64,000 bases of DNA, taken from positions 718,395 to 782,394 of the forward strand of contig LNKV01000027.1 in assembly GCA_001465935.1 (NCBI GenBank). The letters run 5' to 3'. Below, in pieces: positions 1-12,838 of the stretch; within the stretch, counting starts at the first letter, position 1, and the number at the start of each line of letters is the position of its first letter. The notes under the pieces were generated by a model. The model ran no database searches, was not told the DNA's origin, and saw nothing but the letters and a program-made list of their open reading frames with translations. Source of the DNA: Clarireedia homoeocarpa (Eukaryota > Ascomycota > Leotiomycetes > Helotiales > Rutstroemiaceae). Made by a program: the position numbers and the translations under genes.

Positions 1-1
1 A

Positions 2-1269
2 TTTCGAATCGCTATCGTGGGATCTGGTCCTATTGGAAAACTCCTGCTTGGTTCCGTAACTCCCCATCCAAGGATCGAGTATACACAATTCGAGGCTGAA
101 ACGTTACCTCTCCGTCCATCTTTTGGCTATGGAATTGGCCCTCAAACCCTCGCGACGACAAAAAGGCTCAATCCTACAATTGGCAAGGAGCTATATGATC
201 AATGCTTAATCGATCCAGTATGGATGAAATTCTACCATGGCAGCGAGGAAGATAACCATTTGCATACCATAGCGGTACCCGATGGAGAGGTCTTCGGAAG
301 GATTGGGCGCGAGGAGCTTCTAGTTCTGCTTGATGAGCACTGCCCTAGGGATACCCCAACCCAGTATGGGAAAAAATTGAAGTCCGTAGTCAAACAGGAC
401 GGTGAATTGAAACTCCAGTTCGAGGACGGGTTCGAGGATCACGCGAGTGCTGTATGGGCTTGTGATGGAATGAACTCTCTGTGCAGGAAACTCATACAAG
501 GCAAGAATTACAACCCGGCAGAATATTCAGGGCATGTTGCATTCAGGGGAAAGGTCGATAGCCAGAAAGTTAGAGATGCCGTGGGAAAGCATTTCGCAAC
601 GGATACTACCATGTTCCTTGGAGTTAAAGGATGGCACGTGTTGATGTTCCCTATTGCTGGTGGTAAGTACGTCAACATTGCTGCATTTGCGATGGAAAAG
701 GTGCAAAAGAAGCGGGGAAGGAATTATGTGACTCCTACTGAGGAGTTATTGTCTTACTTTCCCGGGGCAAATTCGAAGGTCCGAAAACTTCTCACGGTTC
801 GTGCCCTGGGTTTCACCGTGATTATGTTTCGATACTAACAACACAACAGCTACTCAATGAACAGTCAGGAGGTTGCGTATGTCTTGAATTAACCCACGTA
901 CAAACCCTGGGGACTTTCTACAATGAAGATCTTAGCATGACAAGTTTCGGTGATGCTGCAAACGGAATGCTGCCACATATCGCTGGGTCAATGTCAACAG
1001 GCTGTATAGGGGCCACGACATTTTTACACGAGCAGTTGAATCCTCGGATCCAGGGGCTGGGCCCAGATGCAAGCAATGCTGAGATTGCCTCAGTGCTCAA
1101 AGAAGCTTCTATTGCATACGAGCAAAAACACAGGCCGTTAGCACAAAAGCTTGTCGACTATTCACGAGAGCAGGGCTTCATTTTTAGTGGAGGCGTATTG
1201 GATGAAGATGAATTATCTGAAAGGCCAAAATTTCTCTGGAAAGCTGATTCCTACAGTTCTACTACTTGA
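2..1269 (+). CDS. FAD-dependent monooxygenase, salicylate-hydroxylase-like (5' end cut by window)
   Basis: This is a flavoprotein monooxygenase of the salicylate/p-hydroxybenzoate hydroxylase type, which would hydroxylate an aromatic substrate with NAD(P)H and O2. The frame is open from base 2 and begins with the dinucleotide-binding motif GSGPIG after a beta strand (FRIAIV), so only a few N-terminal residues are missing. One intron at 797-849 (GT...AG, phase 0, branch-like CTAAC) joins the two exons. The second exon holds the FAD-ribityl motif FGDAANGMLPH. About 404 residues remain, the usual family length. After the GD motif the common GAGAGQ stretch is replaced by a different sequence (AGSMSTG), so activity or substrate could differ. 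The substrate cannot be named. Confidence 0.8.
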
Positions 1270-2799
1270 GACGAAAATTTGTCGCATGGATTTAGCGACG
1301 CCCGCGTTAAATTAAAATACCGAATGGAACTCGCGCTCCCCATCCGTTCACATTAGTACTACTTGTAGATACCGTTAGTACTACTTGTAGATATACTTTC
1401 AATAGCCCGGTTGCACGCATATCTACTACACACACAAAGTATAAAGCCCCGTGATTGCCTTCCTTGATTGGCTCCGCGGCGGCGGCCTTCATGGTTAGTA
1501 TTTGGCGGGCATTTGAGGATTAAGGACACTAGGGCCGGGAAGCGGCATCGACAAGGAACCTGACAGTGCTCTAATGCCAAAGATCCATTGCTTAACTCAG
1601 TCCAGGCCCGTTAAGCTTCTGCCCTACTACTTTGGTTGATGGCCAAATCAAACCAAACACTGGGTCCTGTATCATTTCTAAGTAGGATTTAATACTATTT
1701 GGGTGTAAGACCCCACATTTGCCCATAACGCTACTGTGTTAAGCATAGACGGTTCCTGGACCGAGTGTTTGGATCTATTTGGATCTATTTGGCCCGTAAC
1801 TGAAGTAGGATAAAGATCTCTGGTTGATCATTTCATACTCCATTGGCGTTACACGAGGTGGATCTTATGCCTGAGATCGGTTAGAACTACTCAAGTGGGC
1901 GTACCATCGTCGGCAGCTCCCGGCTATGGAGTCAAGAATGAGGGGTTTCATCTCTGACATCACACCTCGATATGTTCTTTGAACACACGAACGTCCGTGA
2001 GAAAACGTCAGGAGAGTCGAAGTTTGTATAGGCACTCAATCCGACGGGGCTGGGATAAGCCGTATCATCCCACAACACTTGAGATGCAAGCAATGAAAAG
2101 AGCCAGCAGAATATGCTTAAGCTTCTGCTTTGTTACCGAACCTTTGTACGCATACGAAAGAATCGTATCATAAGGAGGATATGGCGAATACGGCATCCGA
2201 ATACGGGGCCCAAGTACGGGGTCCAAGTAGCAAGAAGTCTCTCTTGGGACCAGACAGACGGTGAAGGTATCGTCGTGAGCTATACAGTTATGATCCGCTG
2301 TAGAACATGTGTCGAGTTATCAGCCGCAAGTCTGGGGTTTCAAACCTCCTGGCTCAAAATAAAACTGGGGTACGTATGGCTGGGAGGATTTTGGGTGTCA
2401 GTAATCAGTACTGTAGCGACGGAAGGGTCGTTAAGAGAACTACTGGTTGAAGTTTAGTGGTGGATGAAGCTTGGGGTTCTGTTCCATGAGTTCCCTGTGT
2501 CTGGCTCAACGTCGTGTAGACGAGATACTGAGTACCTCGTTATTACCAGCTCCTCATTTTGCAGCAGAGCCATTTGAACCCTGGAATTATCAAGATTGCA
2601 GTGCGAGCAAATCCGTTGCCAAGTACAGTACTTTTGTCCATGATACAAAACATGCAACCTCTGGAGCCCAGTATAACATTCAAAGCTTGTCCCCGCAGTG
2701 CGTTATATCTACTGGCATCGCATCGCATTGTCAGGAAAATACTCATGCTGCTCGGTGCTCTTCTGCTGATTATTATCTCTTTCACCGAAGCTCCCCACG
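1270..2799. other. Gene-free stretch
   Basis: No reading frame here shows a family motif or a plausible exon chain. Small repeats are present: a 19-bp direct repeat at 1353-1393 and an 11-bp tandem (ggatctatttg) near 1772-1795. The right end should hold the promoter of the gene starting at 2800. Confidence 0.6.
1353..1393. repeat. 19-bp direct repeat, two copies
   Basis: The 19-mer ttagtactacttgtagata occurs exactly twice, at 1353-1371 and 1375-1393, with a 22-base period. It lies just downstream of the monooxygenase gene. Function is unknown. Confidence 0.85.
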
Positions 2800-4239
2800 A
2801 TGTCCTCAAGAAGCGTATCCACCAGCCCTCCGACTTCGAGTAACCCTCGTGGGATGGTAGTTGTTGCAGGGGCTACTACGTCGCTGGCTTTCGTCGTGCT
2901 TTTCGTGTGTTTGCGAATATGGGGACGGTATCGATACAATAATTTACCCGGAACTTCGGCTTCTCAGTGTGGGGAGCCGCAATTTTGGGTTATGCTATCG
3001 GACTTGACAATCCTCCTCTCATCCGTATGTCCTGCCGAGAACTTAATCTTGGACTTTCTGATACTCTACATAGGTGGTCGCTGTTGTTCTAGCGGTCCTT
3101 ATTTGTGTTTGTAAGATTTCCAAAGATGTCGTACGGCTCGAAAATTAGCTGATATGACTTAGCGGTAGAATGGGGGTTTGGACATCATACCAAGCAGCTG
3201 AGCGTCACGCAAGCCAACATGTCACTTGAGGTTTGTTTTGCTAGACGTTCCGAGGTAATGATCAATGCTCTAATCGTATATAGATGTTCTTTCTCTATCA
3301 AATTATCTACAAATTTGGAGCTGGTATCTCGAAGATTGCGACCTGTCTGCTTTTATTGGCCATTTCGATTCCCCAGATGAAATGGTTCAACCGGACCTGC
3401 AAGGGACTAATCCTGTACATCTTAGGTTATAGTATTAGCTGTTCCATTGTCACCGTCTTCCAATGCGGAACTCAAGTGCAGAGTAATTGGGTTCACACTG
3501 ACGATCAGAGTCACTGCTTCTACAAACCACCTTTCTGGTACGCCCACGCCGGCTTGAATATTTCCACTAGTATTGTTATCGCGGCTTTACCATGGTGGTT
3601 GTTCTATTACATTACATACAAGAGAAAGGTTACCATAGGTTTGATCATGAGCGTACTGGCTATCGCGTAAGTTTTCCTCTGTGGTAGAAAAGACATGCAA
3701 GTCTAAATTGCACACAGCGAAATTGCTTTCGGATGCGTACGCCTAAAGGGGCTCTACCGGTCTGCCCATTCTCTGTCCGATCTAACTTGTGAGTTATTTC
3801 CTTCCATCTCGCCGTTTTGTTTACAATCAGTCCAAACGATGATCCTAATTCGAAATTTTGCAAAGACGGGGCCACCACCGGTCTCTTAGTCTCCCAACTC
3901 GAAGTCAATTTTGGCATAATCTCTGCATGCATTCCCACGGTCTTAAAATTGATCGAAGATGCCAGCAAGCGAGTCTTCGGCCTCAGCTTTGGTGGTGCAA
4001 GTCACGACCCCGCACCATATTCGCATTCACGATCTCGAGAACTTGCGCCAACTGGTAGCGATCTAGCTATCAAAGACAAGCCCAAACCCCGGTCACCATA
4101 CGAAAGATATGGAGACGAAGATCTGGAGATGGATTCAATACACTCAGGGAACAGCAGGGAGAACATTGTACGAGACGATAAGATCCCCGAGCAACAGATC
4201 AAGGTCGAGCAAATATATATTGTGGAGGGGGGAGGATGA
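2800..4239 (+). CDS. Pth11-like fungal rhodopsin-domain integral membrane protein
   Basis: This is a seven-helix membrane protein of the fungal rhodopsin/SAT4 (Pth11-related) family; members are candidate GPCR-like sensors in the plasma membrane, and the ligand is unknown. I build six exons: 2800-3024, 3074-3110, 3163-3230, 3284-3666, 3718-3788 and 3866-4239, giving 385 residues. Helix 1 is near residues 18-38. A tryptophan-glycine loop (VEWGFGHHTKQL) follows the short exons, and the family's late signature, an acidic residue before GIISACIPT, lies in the last exon. The tail of about 100 residues is polar and charged. The acceptor at 3865 was preferred over the AG at 3830 because only it keeps the frame and the conserved DLTY...LE pattern. 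Confidence 0.85.
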
Positions 4240-4990
4240 TCCTGATAGTCCAAAGGCACACCACGCAAACTTCACCACCGATGTGAAGGCTAGCAAGAAG
4301 AAGCAATGCAATGCGCTCGGATTGGTTGAGTATTGGTCAGCTAGGACTGGCATCTACATGGAACTTGGAACCGAGCAGCAAGCCTGCAGAAAAAGGAATC
4401 CTAGCTGTAGATAGCTGTGTAACAAGGAGAAAGTACTGCGGAAACGTCAACAGTACCCAATCAAACCCCCCCCTGTCCGCCACCCCCCAGCCGAAAGAAG
4501 AGATCAAGGCGGGGTAGAGTATGGATATTCCATGTCCGGCAAAACGGAACCCTCTCAGAACTCGGCTGGGCATCTGCATCTGCCCAGATTCTATTCAATC
4601 GAAATACCAAATTCCAACCGAAAATGCGTTTTCAGGCCTGTGTATGGAAACTCTGTGCTCGGGATAGTTCTAGTCTCCAGACGTAGCCTTCGTGCGAGAG
4701 GAGGGCATCCGCTGATATCAATATCGGATCCTGGGTTGTTGCGATAAAGGCGTCGCCTGCACGTTGCATTGCAGGGTGACATCCTGCGATAAATACTCCA
4801 CCTCCCAATTGCCCGGACTTCTATGACCTTGTTTGATTGATAGTCATCGCTGTCTCGTTAATTTAGGTTTCAAACTTTTCTTTTTATATTTTCTGGTCCG
4901 GGTCCTTTGGGTACAAGTGGATACTCGTTCAAGGTCTTAATTGATCGTCGTTAGCCACAACCGCAACCGCAACCACAACCATTAACGAAG
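4240..4990. other. Intergenic region with MFS promoter
   Basis: No gene is visible. A C-rich run lies near 4465-4490, and imperfect CAACCG hexamers occupy about 4956-4980 just before the ATG at 4991, a typical fungal 5' leader composition. Confidence 0.6.
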
Positions 4991-6594
4991 ATGGCGGAAG
5001 AAATTACTGCTAAGACGCCTCAAATGGACGAGAAACAGTCGATAGCGGCGAGTAGCTATGGTATTGCAGTTTCCGGCCCGTCGCGATTTGACAAGAAGCT
5101 GCAGATGAAGCTTGATCTTCACTTGCTGACGCCTATGTTGTTCTTGAACTTCTTATCGCTCATGGGAAGAATGAATATTGGTGCCGCCATGGTACAGAAA
5201 CTGCCGCACGATTTGAAGATGGATGCCATGAAGGTCTTCATCTCCATTTCGATTCCTTTGGTGCCATTGATTTTGCTCGAGGTGCCGAGCAATCTTCTCA
5301 TGCGTCTGCTGGAGAGAAAGTACAACTTCTCTTACATGAGATATTTGTCCGTCGTAACTGCGCTTCTTGGTACGTACACTTTAACACCATACACTTATAA
5401 GACACTTCCGCATCTAACAGCAAATGCCAGGTCTGGTTACATTGGGACAAGGTTTCGATAAATCGTATTCGGCACTCTTGGCGACTCGGTTCTTGGTTGG
5501 TATCTTCGACTCCGGACTCATTCCCGGATGTGTGTTTGTCTGTTCCTTGTACTACCCAGCAGTTCATCTCCAATGGAGAGTGAGCATGCTCATGGTTGCC
5601 AACATTTCCGCAAATATTGTATCGAACATTCTTGCATTTGCGATCGCACATATCCATAGCGACAATGGATACCACGGATGGCGATGGTAAGTTACCCAAT
5701 CTCTGCTTGCGCACCGCATGTTTTCCAAAATAGCATCGTGTACCAACAATATAATTCAGGATCTTCATTGTTGAAGGATGTTTGACCATGGCCATCGGTC
5801 TTATCTGTTGCTACTCGAACATCAGCCGTCCTGAAACCGCTTCCTTTCTCGACGACGAAGAGAAGGAAATCATCGCCACTGAAGTTGAAGCCCGCACAAC
5901 TACCGTTGGCGTTGTCGCTGAATGGAAGATTTTCTTCAGCAATATTCTTAACTACGTCTGGGCCGCCTGCTACGTTCTCACCTGCGCCACCACTTACTCC
6001 GTTGCTATTTTCGCGCCATCTTTCGTGCAAGCCTTCCACCCTCACTACACCATTCCCGAGGTCCAAGGCCAAGTCGTCCCTATTTTTATTGTCTCAGCCG
6101 TTACCTGTCTCCTCGCCGCATGGGGTGCCGATAGAATGAACCACCGCGCAGGCTTCGCAATCATAGGTTACCTCGTCACCGCCATCGGCTTCATCATTCT
6201 TCGCCAGCCAAAGGATCTTCAGCCACACGTCTCCATGCTTGGTCTCTACTTCGTCAGTATTGGGACATTTGCTTCACTTCCCATGCTCTGGAGTTTAACA
6301 CTTATCAACTCCTCCACTCCGTTCCAAAGAGCAATTGGATGCGGTTTCGTCGTCGGTATTGGAAATGTCGGTGGTTTCGTCTCAGCTTGGCTCTTCAAAT
6401 CCAGCCAGGGTCCGCATTACAGAGCTGGTATGACTGATTCGCTGATCATGACGCTCGTTTGTGTCGCGTTGATTGCTTTTGCCTGGGTCTACATAATTTT
6501 GGCTAACAAGAAAGCGGATGAAAAGGGAGATGCAGCGAGTTCTAGGTCGTCAATCGAAGGAGATGGTTCGACTGTGAAGAGATATATAGCGTGA
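4991..6594 (+). CDS. MFS transporter, anion:cation symporter (allantoate/nicotinate permease type)
   Basis: This is a major facilitator of the Dal5/Tna1 type (ACS family), which takes up organic anions such as allantoate, nicotinate or other carboxylates by proton symport. Three exons, 4991-5369, 5431-5686 and 5760-6594, give 489 residues. Both introns were fixed by phase: a G/GT split glycine and a TG/G split tryptophan. The first helix follows LDLHLLTPMLFLNFL, and a family-typical GQGF...ALLATRFLVGIFDSGLIPG block follows the first intron. Twelve hydrophobic segments can be counted, with a charged central loop near residue 230 and a short serine-rich C-terminus. Nothing in the gene is broken. 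The neighbours give no substrate hint beyond the nearby tannase remnant. Confidence 0.9.
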
Positions 6595-7799
6595 TCTGTG
6601 TTTATTTGTTTTTGTATTTTGCTGTACTTTAGATAGATTTAGAGGTCAATCCAGTAACCAAGACCCTGTTTGATATATTTCTCCAGATTTCAAATGCCGA
6701 CTCTTGAGAGTGAGAGTGAGAGTGAGAGTAGACATGATTGCAATAGCTGTGAGCTTTCTATCAAAAACTCCTAGGATTAAGATATTGGCTACTGATAGAA
6801 ATGTAAATCATTAAGGCTAATCGATGATAGTCGTTTACGCGGAACGTTTAAGGGTTTCTGGAGAGTCATTTTCGAGTTGCCACTCATACATTAGAATATA
6901 ATACAAAACTTGTCCTGTAGCTCGGAGTTTGTGAATGGCTTGCTGTAATTGTCGGTAGACTTGTTGCTAAGTAGAGGTAGACAGTCACGTGTTCTAAAAG
7001 GCCCGTTAAAAGCCGAATTTTCCCATCCGATGGGTCATCTCTTTGTGCACGAGCAGCAACGTCGACAAGATTTGGTTGACCAGAAAAACTACGATGTTAT
7101 TTTGCATCCCCAGGTTTCCCCTGTAACAGTTCGACGGTGTTGTGGGGTACTGTACTTAGCTCGCGACGATCTCTTGTGGGGATCTCCACAAAAGGGAAAT
7201 GGAGAAGTGCGTGCGGATGCGAATCAGTGTTTTGTGGAGATCATTGCGGTAGAACGGGCTGGCCCGCAAGCATCATATGTAGGTGATATTTCAGGAGCGC
7301 AAGTCCATGTCTGATAGCTTGTTTACTCTCAGGACCGAGCATTCTCGTATTTGCCCCTTGAAGATCAGTCAAGCTGATTTAGCATAGAGATACTCTCAGA
7401 CTTACCTCACGCGGGCACAACTCACCATCCCCTCGGACAACTATTCACGGCTGATTCGGCAATCTCAAAGTTGAATGGACTGCCATTATCGGTATAGATC
7501 TAAGACCAAAGCACATCTACGTCTTGGCGCTTCCTGGTAATATGTTGATTGGTTGTGACCACTTTCTAGGCATTGTTCCTGCGTCCCATCCGGAACTCAT
7601 TCGCCGTCGCCTGCTCATTGAAGCCCATGATCCTATCTACCAGTATGGGAGATATCTTCATCTAACATGATGAGCCTTAAGAGAAAGCCATAATATAAAT
7701 ATGGAGACCATTACTATTCAAACACTAACCCCACAGCCATTACTTTATCTCCAATGGAGGAGCGGCTCAGAAAAGCTCCCAGAATGAAATTCTTTTCGC
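6595..7799. other. Gene-free stretch
   Basis: I see no supported gene. A frame at 6949-7314 exists but shows no family motif and no clean start. A hexanucleotide microsatellite lies at 6706-6729. Confidence 0.55.
6706..6729 (+). repeat. (GAGAGT)4 microsatellite
   Basis: Four perfect copies of GAGAGT lie 112 bases downstream of the MFS transporter stop codon, probably in or just past its 3' untranslated region. Confidence 0.9.
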
Positions 7800-9147
7800 G
7801 AGTACTTCCTATGCTTGTAAGCATTGCCAAACAATTGGAACGGAAGGTTTCTGTATGTGCCTATGATTTTATTCATCGTTGTCTACATCATTAACACTAA
7901 CAGAACTGTAGGAAACGGAGGATTTGCTGGAAGTATCAGCTGGTCATCAGTGGTAGGCGGTTTCATTACATTTAACTCACTGGGTGCTAATATGTCACCA
8001 TCAGATTGATGGTATGTGGTATGGGTTTGCTTCTATCTCCACCGATACCGGCCATGAAAGTTCTGGGGCCACTTGGGCGTACAAAAATCCCGAAGCTCTC
8101 GCCAACTGAGGATATCATGCTATGCACGATACAGTCCTTAAGGGCAAGTCTATTACCCAAGGATATTATGGAAACAACATTTCCTACAGCTACCACCGAG
8201 GATGTTTGGCTGGTGGAAAATAAGGTCTCAAAGAAGCTGAGATGTTCCCTGATGATTTTGATGGCATCCTCGCAGGAGCACCTGCATGGTGGACCATTCA
8301 TCTACAATTATGGAACATGATAGTAGGAATATGGGACGCCCCTTCCAATTCATCGCATTACATTCCACAATCAATGTTCAATTTCCTTGCCGATGAAGTT
8401 ATCAAGCAGTGCGATGCTCAAGGCAGTGTCAAAGATCGCATTGTGATGAAGCCGCAGAGTTGTACTTTCATACTGGAAAAGATCCTTTGTGCTCAACACA
8501 TGCTTGGACTTGGCTCAAATTGGACATACCATGATCGGAACCCCGATGTCATCGCTCTATCTGACAAGATTAACTCTGGAAATGCGACAGCAGATAATTT
8601 CGACCTTTCACGTTTCTACAGCAAAGGCGGTAAGCTGCTTCATTACCATGGATTATCAGACCGGTCCATCGCTACAGGATCGAGTATCTACTTCTATAAT
8701 CATGTCACTCAGACTCTGCAGCCTTAGGGTATTGACCTTGATGACTTCTATCGCTTCTACCTGATTCCTGGCATGGAGTAAGCGATTACTTGTGAAGTTT
8801 TTTCGCCCATTCACTGACCTCTTACTACAAATTACTCCAGTACTTATTCAGGCATGAACGCACCATGGGTGATCGGCGGCGATGGACAAGCTAGCGGTCT
8901 CAGCAAGACTTCGCATGGTGTACCGGGTTTTCAAGACGCGAAACATGACGTTCTTGCAATGATGGTATGGGTAGAGAATGATATTGCGCTGACCTATATC
9001 ATCGCAACAAAGTACGCAGATAATAAAAATTCGGCAGGAGGCGTGCTAAGACAGAGGCCTATATGTGTGTATCCGGGTCATGTAGTATATGATGGTACAA
9101 GTGATATCAATGCGCCAGAGAGCTGGAGCTGTCAGTCGTTGTACTGA
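7800..9147 (+). pseudogene. Tannase/feruloyl esterase family, inactivated
   Basis: The family is recognised from LPNNWNGRFL, VGNGGFAG, STDTGH, FPDDFDGILAGAPA and the C-terminal RQRPICVYP block. Intact members are secreted serine esterases that split galloyl or feruloyl esters of plant polymers. Here the frame is stopped at 8107-8109 (TGA, at a probable Trp), 8221-8223 (TAA, at a probable Gln) and 8725-8727 (TAG, at a probable Gln). The nucleophile motif, normally GCSTGG, reads GCLAGG, so the catalytic serine is gone. The His-Cys pair expected after the PGM motif is also not seen. The N-terminal exon with the signal peptide cannot be found. Introns near 7852-7902, 7952-8004 and 8778-8840 still fit. 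The gene cannot make an active enzyme. Confidence 0.88.
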
Positions 9148-9426
9148 CGAGGAAGTTCCTTCCCTGAATTATTGCTGCAGTCAAGAGTGAGAAGTCGTCG
9201 ATTTGGGCTCCTAACCGGCTCCTTCCGCAACAACTGAACGGCAAAGAGTGAAGTGATATTGAATTTTTTGTTGTGAGTTCAATGATACAAATTCATAACA
9301 TCTCTACCACACTCAACACAATCGTATAATCTTCAAATTTTGCATAGTTGCTTCTCAATTCTCAACTCAATTACCCATCATTGCAGTACCTTTTTGCTAT
9401 TCATCTTTACCTTTCCAAAGGCAGAA

Positions 9427-10536
9427 ATGCCATTCTGTCCCATAAACGTCGCTGAGCTTCCAATAACTTATCACCCAAAAACTCCCCATGTGCTTCAACC
9501 TGGTGAGTGGCATCCAGATGACGAAGATCGATGCAATTGTGCGCTGGACGGATTAGTTACATGTGAGTATTCACTGTCTGCACAAACGTCAAGATGTTAT
9601 GTTACGGCGGACACCTACTGATGATACATTGTCAGTTCTCTGGCACCTCGATCCTCGTCTCTTAACCCAATTTCTTAACCGCCGTCTTCCCTTTTTCTTA
9701 TTCCGCACCCTCCTCTACGACAATGACAGTGGCCCTGACGAATACTGCGAAGTCCTTCTCGTGCGGCAGAAAATGTCAGAAAGTGTCCACATCATTAAAG
9801 TATACTCTATCCACCACCAGGCTTCTCGAACTAACCCAACCAGATGCATTATAGACAATGGGGTCTCCTCAATGACGAATTCAGCGCCCACTTTCTCGCG
9901 GACGGGAGCCTCTTCCGCTTCGAACTACATGATTTAGACGAAAACGGGGCTTGCGCTGACACCGAACACTTTGAGGATCCGCAGAAGAGATTCGCGGCGG
10001 TTTACCACGTGGACACGATGTTAGTCTTGGATCCAGGCCGGGCTATGGAACTGGGCAAGCGGAGCTTCACGTATTTTTTTGACGGGAAATGGGGAAGACC
10101 GGCTGACTTGGTGGTGTGTCCACGGTTATACTCGAGACTGGATAAATCGCTTATGGCCTACTGGTGCGTACAAAGGGTGATCGTGGACGGAGTACTCGCA
10201 AAGCCAATCGAGAAGGTAAGCTGTCTTCTTGTTCATTCTTGAACGTGCGGAGCCGCATCATCACTTGCATGTTTCATGTTTTGCTGCTTCCTAGTTCTGC
10301 ACTTCCAGAACGTGCTCCCCACTTTTCCCCACCATTTCCCTTTAATCTTTCCAAGCCGAAGAGTTACTGACGTTTCAAATCCTCTAAAGGCTACTTGTGC
10401 TCAGAAAATATCGCTGGGGCGCATCTGTGTTTGTCAACCTCCAGCAATGAGGGCTGCTGTCCAGAGATGGATTGAGAAGAGAGTAGCGGGATTTCTTAAG
10501 AATGAAAAGAAACCGATCCGTCTATGCGAACGCTGA
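9427..10536 (+). CDS. Hypothetical protein, four exons
   Basis: I do not recognise this protein. Four exons, 9427-9562, 9636-9799, 9844-10215 and 10390-10536, join in phase to 272 residues; the last intron (174 bases) is long for this genome. The N-terminus is rich in Pro and His and has a CNC motif, the middle has a basic Leu/Phe/Arg segment (FLNRRLPFFLFRTLL), and the C-terminus is basic. No signal peptide is evident. The clean splice phases across four exons are the main support that it is real. Confidence 0.65.
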
Positions 10537-11623
10537 ATGGTCTTACGGAGTAAGTCGATAGCTGCCGTCGGGTAGGCCGGCAGATACACTGGGGTAGGAG
10601 ATGTTTCCTATATCATCTTTAGGGAGGGCTAGCTAGAAATGTACTATGCCGTCCCTCCTCTACTTTTGGATAAACAAATAAAAATACGTCGCGTTTTGCT
10701 GACTCTCGTATAAGAAAGTGGAAACGTCTGATCCTAACTTAATCTTTTATTTTGAACCCACTTAATTGGTTCTTGTGTCTCGTCTAGATTCCGAGCGCTT
10801 GGGAAATTATCCATCCACTGTGGGGACGACAGCGGGGATAAAGTTGTCCAAGCACAGCACTATCTTGTTAGGCTTAGCTGATGTTGGGGCGGAAGCTTGA
10901 CCTTATCGGCGATGTCCCCGTCCCATCAAACTTGCACGGATGATCTCGTTCCCGTCATTCCTATTTCGTCGAAAACGGGACATGTTCTACAGTACCGACG
11001 GGCTGCCGGGAAATTTCTCGTGAGCCTTGAGTGTTTCTTCCCAACTAAGTCTCCATGGATACCTTTCTTGGGAACTTTTGGACAGCTTTTCCTCCCACTC
11101 ATCAATATATCCAGACCTGCTTAGACCCCATTTGGCTCGTTACTCGTCAGTTGTGGATATCACCCGTGCAGTTCCCATCAACATGCGACGAACCCCTGGC
11201 GGGATTACCCAGATAGGTAAAGTCAAACGGGAATTACTTACGCGAAAAGCCATCTCGGCCGTAAAGAAATCACATCTGCTAGACGACAATAGGAAAAACA
11301 GCCATATTAATTGGGCAGGGCAGATCCGGCTCTGATATCCCAAGGCCGGGTGAAAAGGTGCAAGCAAGTATTTCGTAATTGCGAAAATAATGGGGACATC
11401 TCGTGTACCTGCAATTAGATATGTCTAGATTGTTTCATCTCCAGTTTTTCTCTTTTCTGGAATTTCCTGGAGTTTCTCGACTTGACCTCTCTTGATTCCT
11501 AGCATGCTATTCCAACTAATCGTCATTCTTTCATCACATCATCGTTGAGCTCTGGAACGACATCTAGAGTCTCGTGCGAGTTCTTTTGTTCAGACCCGCT
11601 CGTGCAGCGGCATAATGTAAATC
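10537..11623. other. Gene-free stretch
   Basis: Short frames on both strands have no recognisable motif and no compatible exons. The right end is presumably the promoter of the rhodopsin-domain gene at 11624; pyrimidine-rich sequence lies near 11430-11500. Confidence 0.55.
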
Positions 11624-12838
11624 ATGAGTTCGACGCGTGCTGTACACCATTTCGTTTCTCCTCAGAAAGAAGTCAATGCCGGATTGTGGAGTTTGTTCGC
11701 CGGTACGACGGTTTTCCTTGGTCTTCGAATCTATTGTAAACTGAGACGGGGCGGTCTTTGGTGGGATGATTACATTCTTTTCGCCTCTTGGGTGAGTAAA
11801 ACTTCAAAATCTTATTTGTCGAATGGGCTTAACTAATGCTTGTCCCAGGCGGTTCTGCTGGCTACAGACACACTTATTTCGTACGAGTTTGCAACGGGCT
11901 ATGTGGTGAAGACTTGGAATGACCGGATGCTGATTCTGGTCTCGATATCATCATGTCTTACCACCGCGGGTCAGGCATGGAGTAAAACGGCGTTTGCGGT
12001 CACTCTGCTGAGAATGACCAACTGGTGGCAGAGGGCTATCTGCTGGGCTATCATCATTATTCTAAATGTTATCTTGGTACTGAAGGTCTTTGTTGATTTC
12101 GCAAAGTACTGTGGCAAACCGGCAAACCAGAATTGGTGGAGAATGTCTGGCTTTTGCATTGATTATGAACCAGTGCAGAATATCAAGCAAGCTGGGAATA
12201 GTAAGTGCAGCATTGAGAAGAGATGGGAATTGCTTGCTGACGCTGCCGATCTAGTCTTTAACATTGTCGCTGACTTCGTTCTCGCCCTCTTCCCATGGAT
12301 GGTTACATGGAAGCTGAAGATAAGCAAAAAGGAGAAGATTGCTTTGTGTGTTACCATGAGTCTTGGTATCGTGTGAGTTGGTCCATTCTCCCCATTTGTG
12401 AATACAATCTAACCCTCAACAGAGTCGCCATAATCTCAGCGATTAGGACAGCATGGATGGTCAACCCAAAAATCAACGCCTATAACGACTACTACTTTTG
12501 TAAGTCGAGATATGTAGCACAGCTGCCCAGTCTTCTAACAGTTTCTAGGGCGTCAAGGTCTATCTATGGTTTGGTACTCATCCGAGGTCGCCGGAACCAT
12601 CATGGTACAATGTGTACCCGTCATGCGACCTCTCGTGCAAGAAATGCACACGTCATTAACATCAGCCAAGCTTGATGGCGACACGAAACGCAGAACGATC
12701 ACCCTTAATAATCTCCAGAAGAAACAGCTTCGAGACATCGAAAGAGATGCTGATGATGACAAACTCGTCAGCACACAAACGGGTAGTATGGATGATTTCA
12801 TTCTGACCGACGCACATACTGTCGGTGTGGCTCGTTGA
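11624..12838 (+). CDS. Second Pth11-like fungal rhodopsin-domain membrane protein
   Basis: This is another multi-helix membrane protein of the fungal rhodopsin family, only distantly similar to the one at 2800. Exons 11624-11791, 11849-12372, 12423-12499 and 12549-12838 give 352 residues. Helix 1 is near residues 20-38 and is followed by the family motif WWDDYILFASW. A Trp-rich helix, a loop with Cys residues, and a helix ending in an ADFVLALFPW block precede a basic loop (KLKISKKEK). The late RTAW and DYYFW motifs are also present. The C-terminus is a charged cytosolic tail. Introns were chosen so that split codons restore Val and Trp at conserved places. Ligand and role are unknown. Confidence 0.82.

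Noticed and set aside
6949..7314. Open frame of 121 codons
   Set aside because: No ATG-led start with fungal leader, no motif, no exon partners; likely chance.
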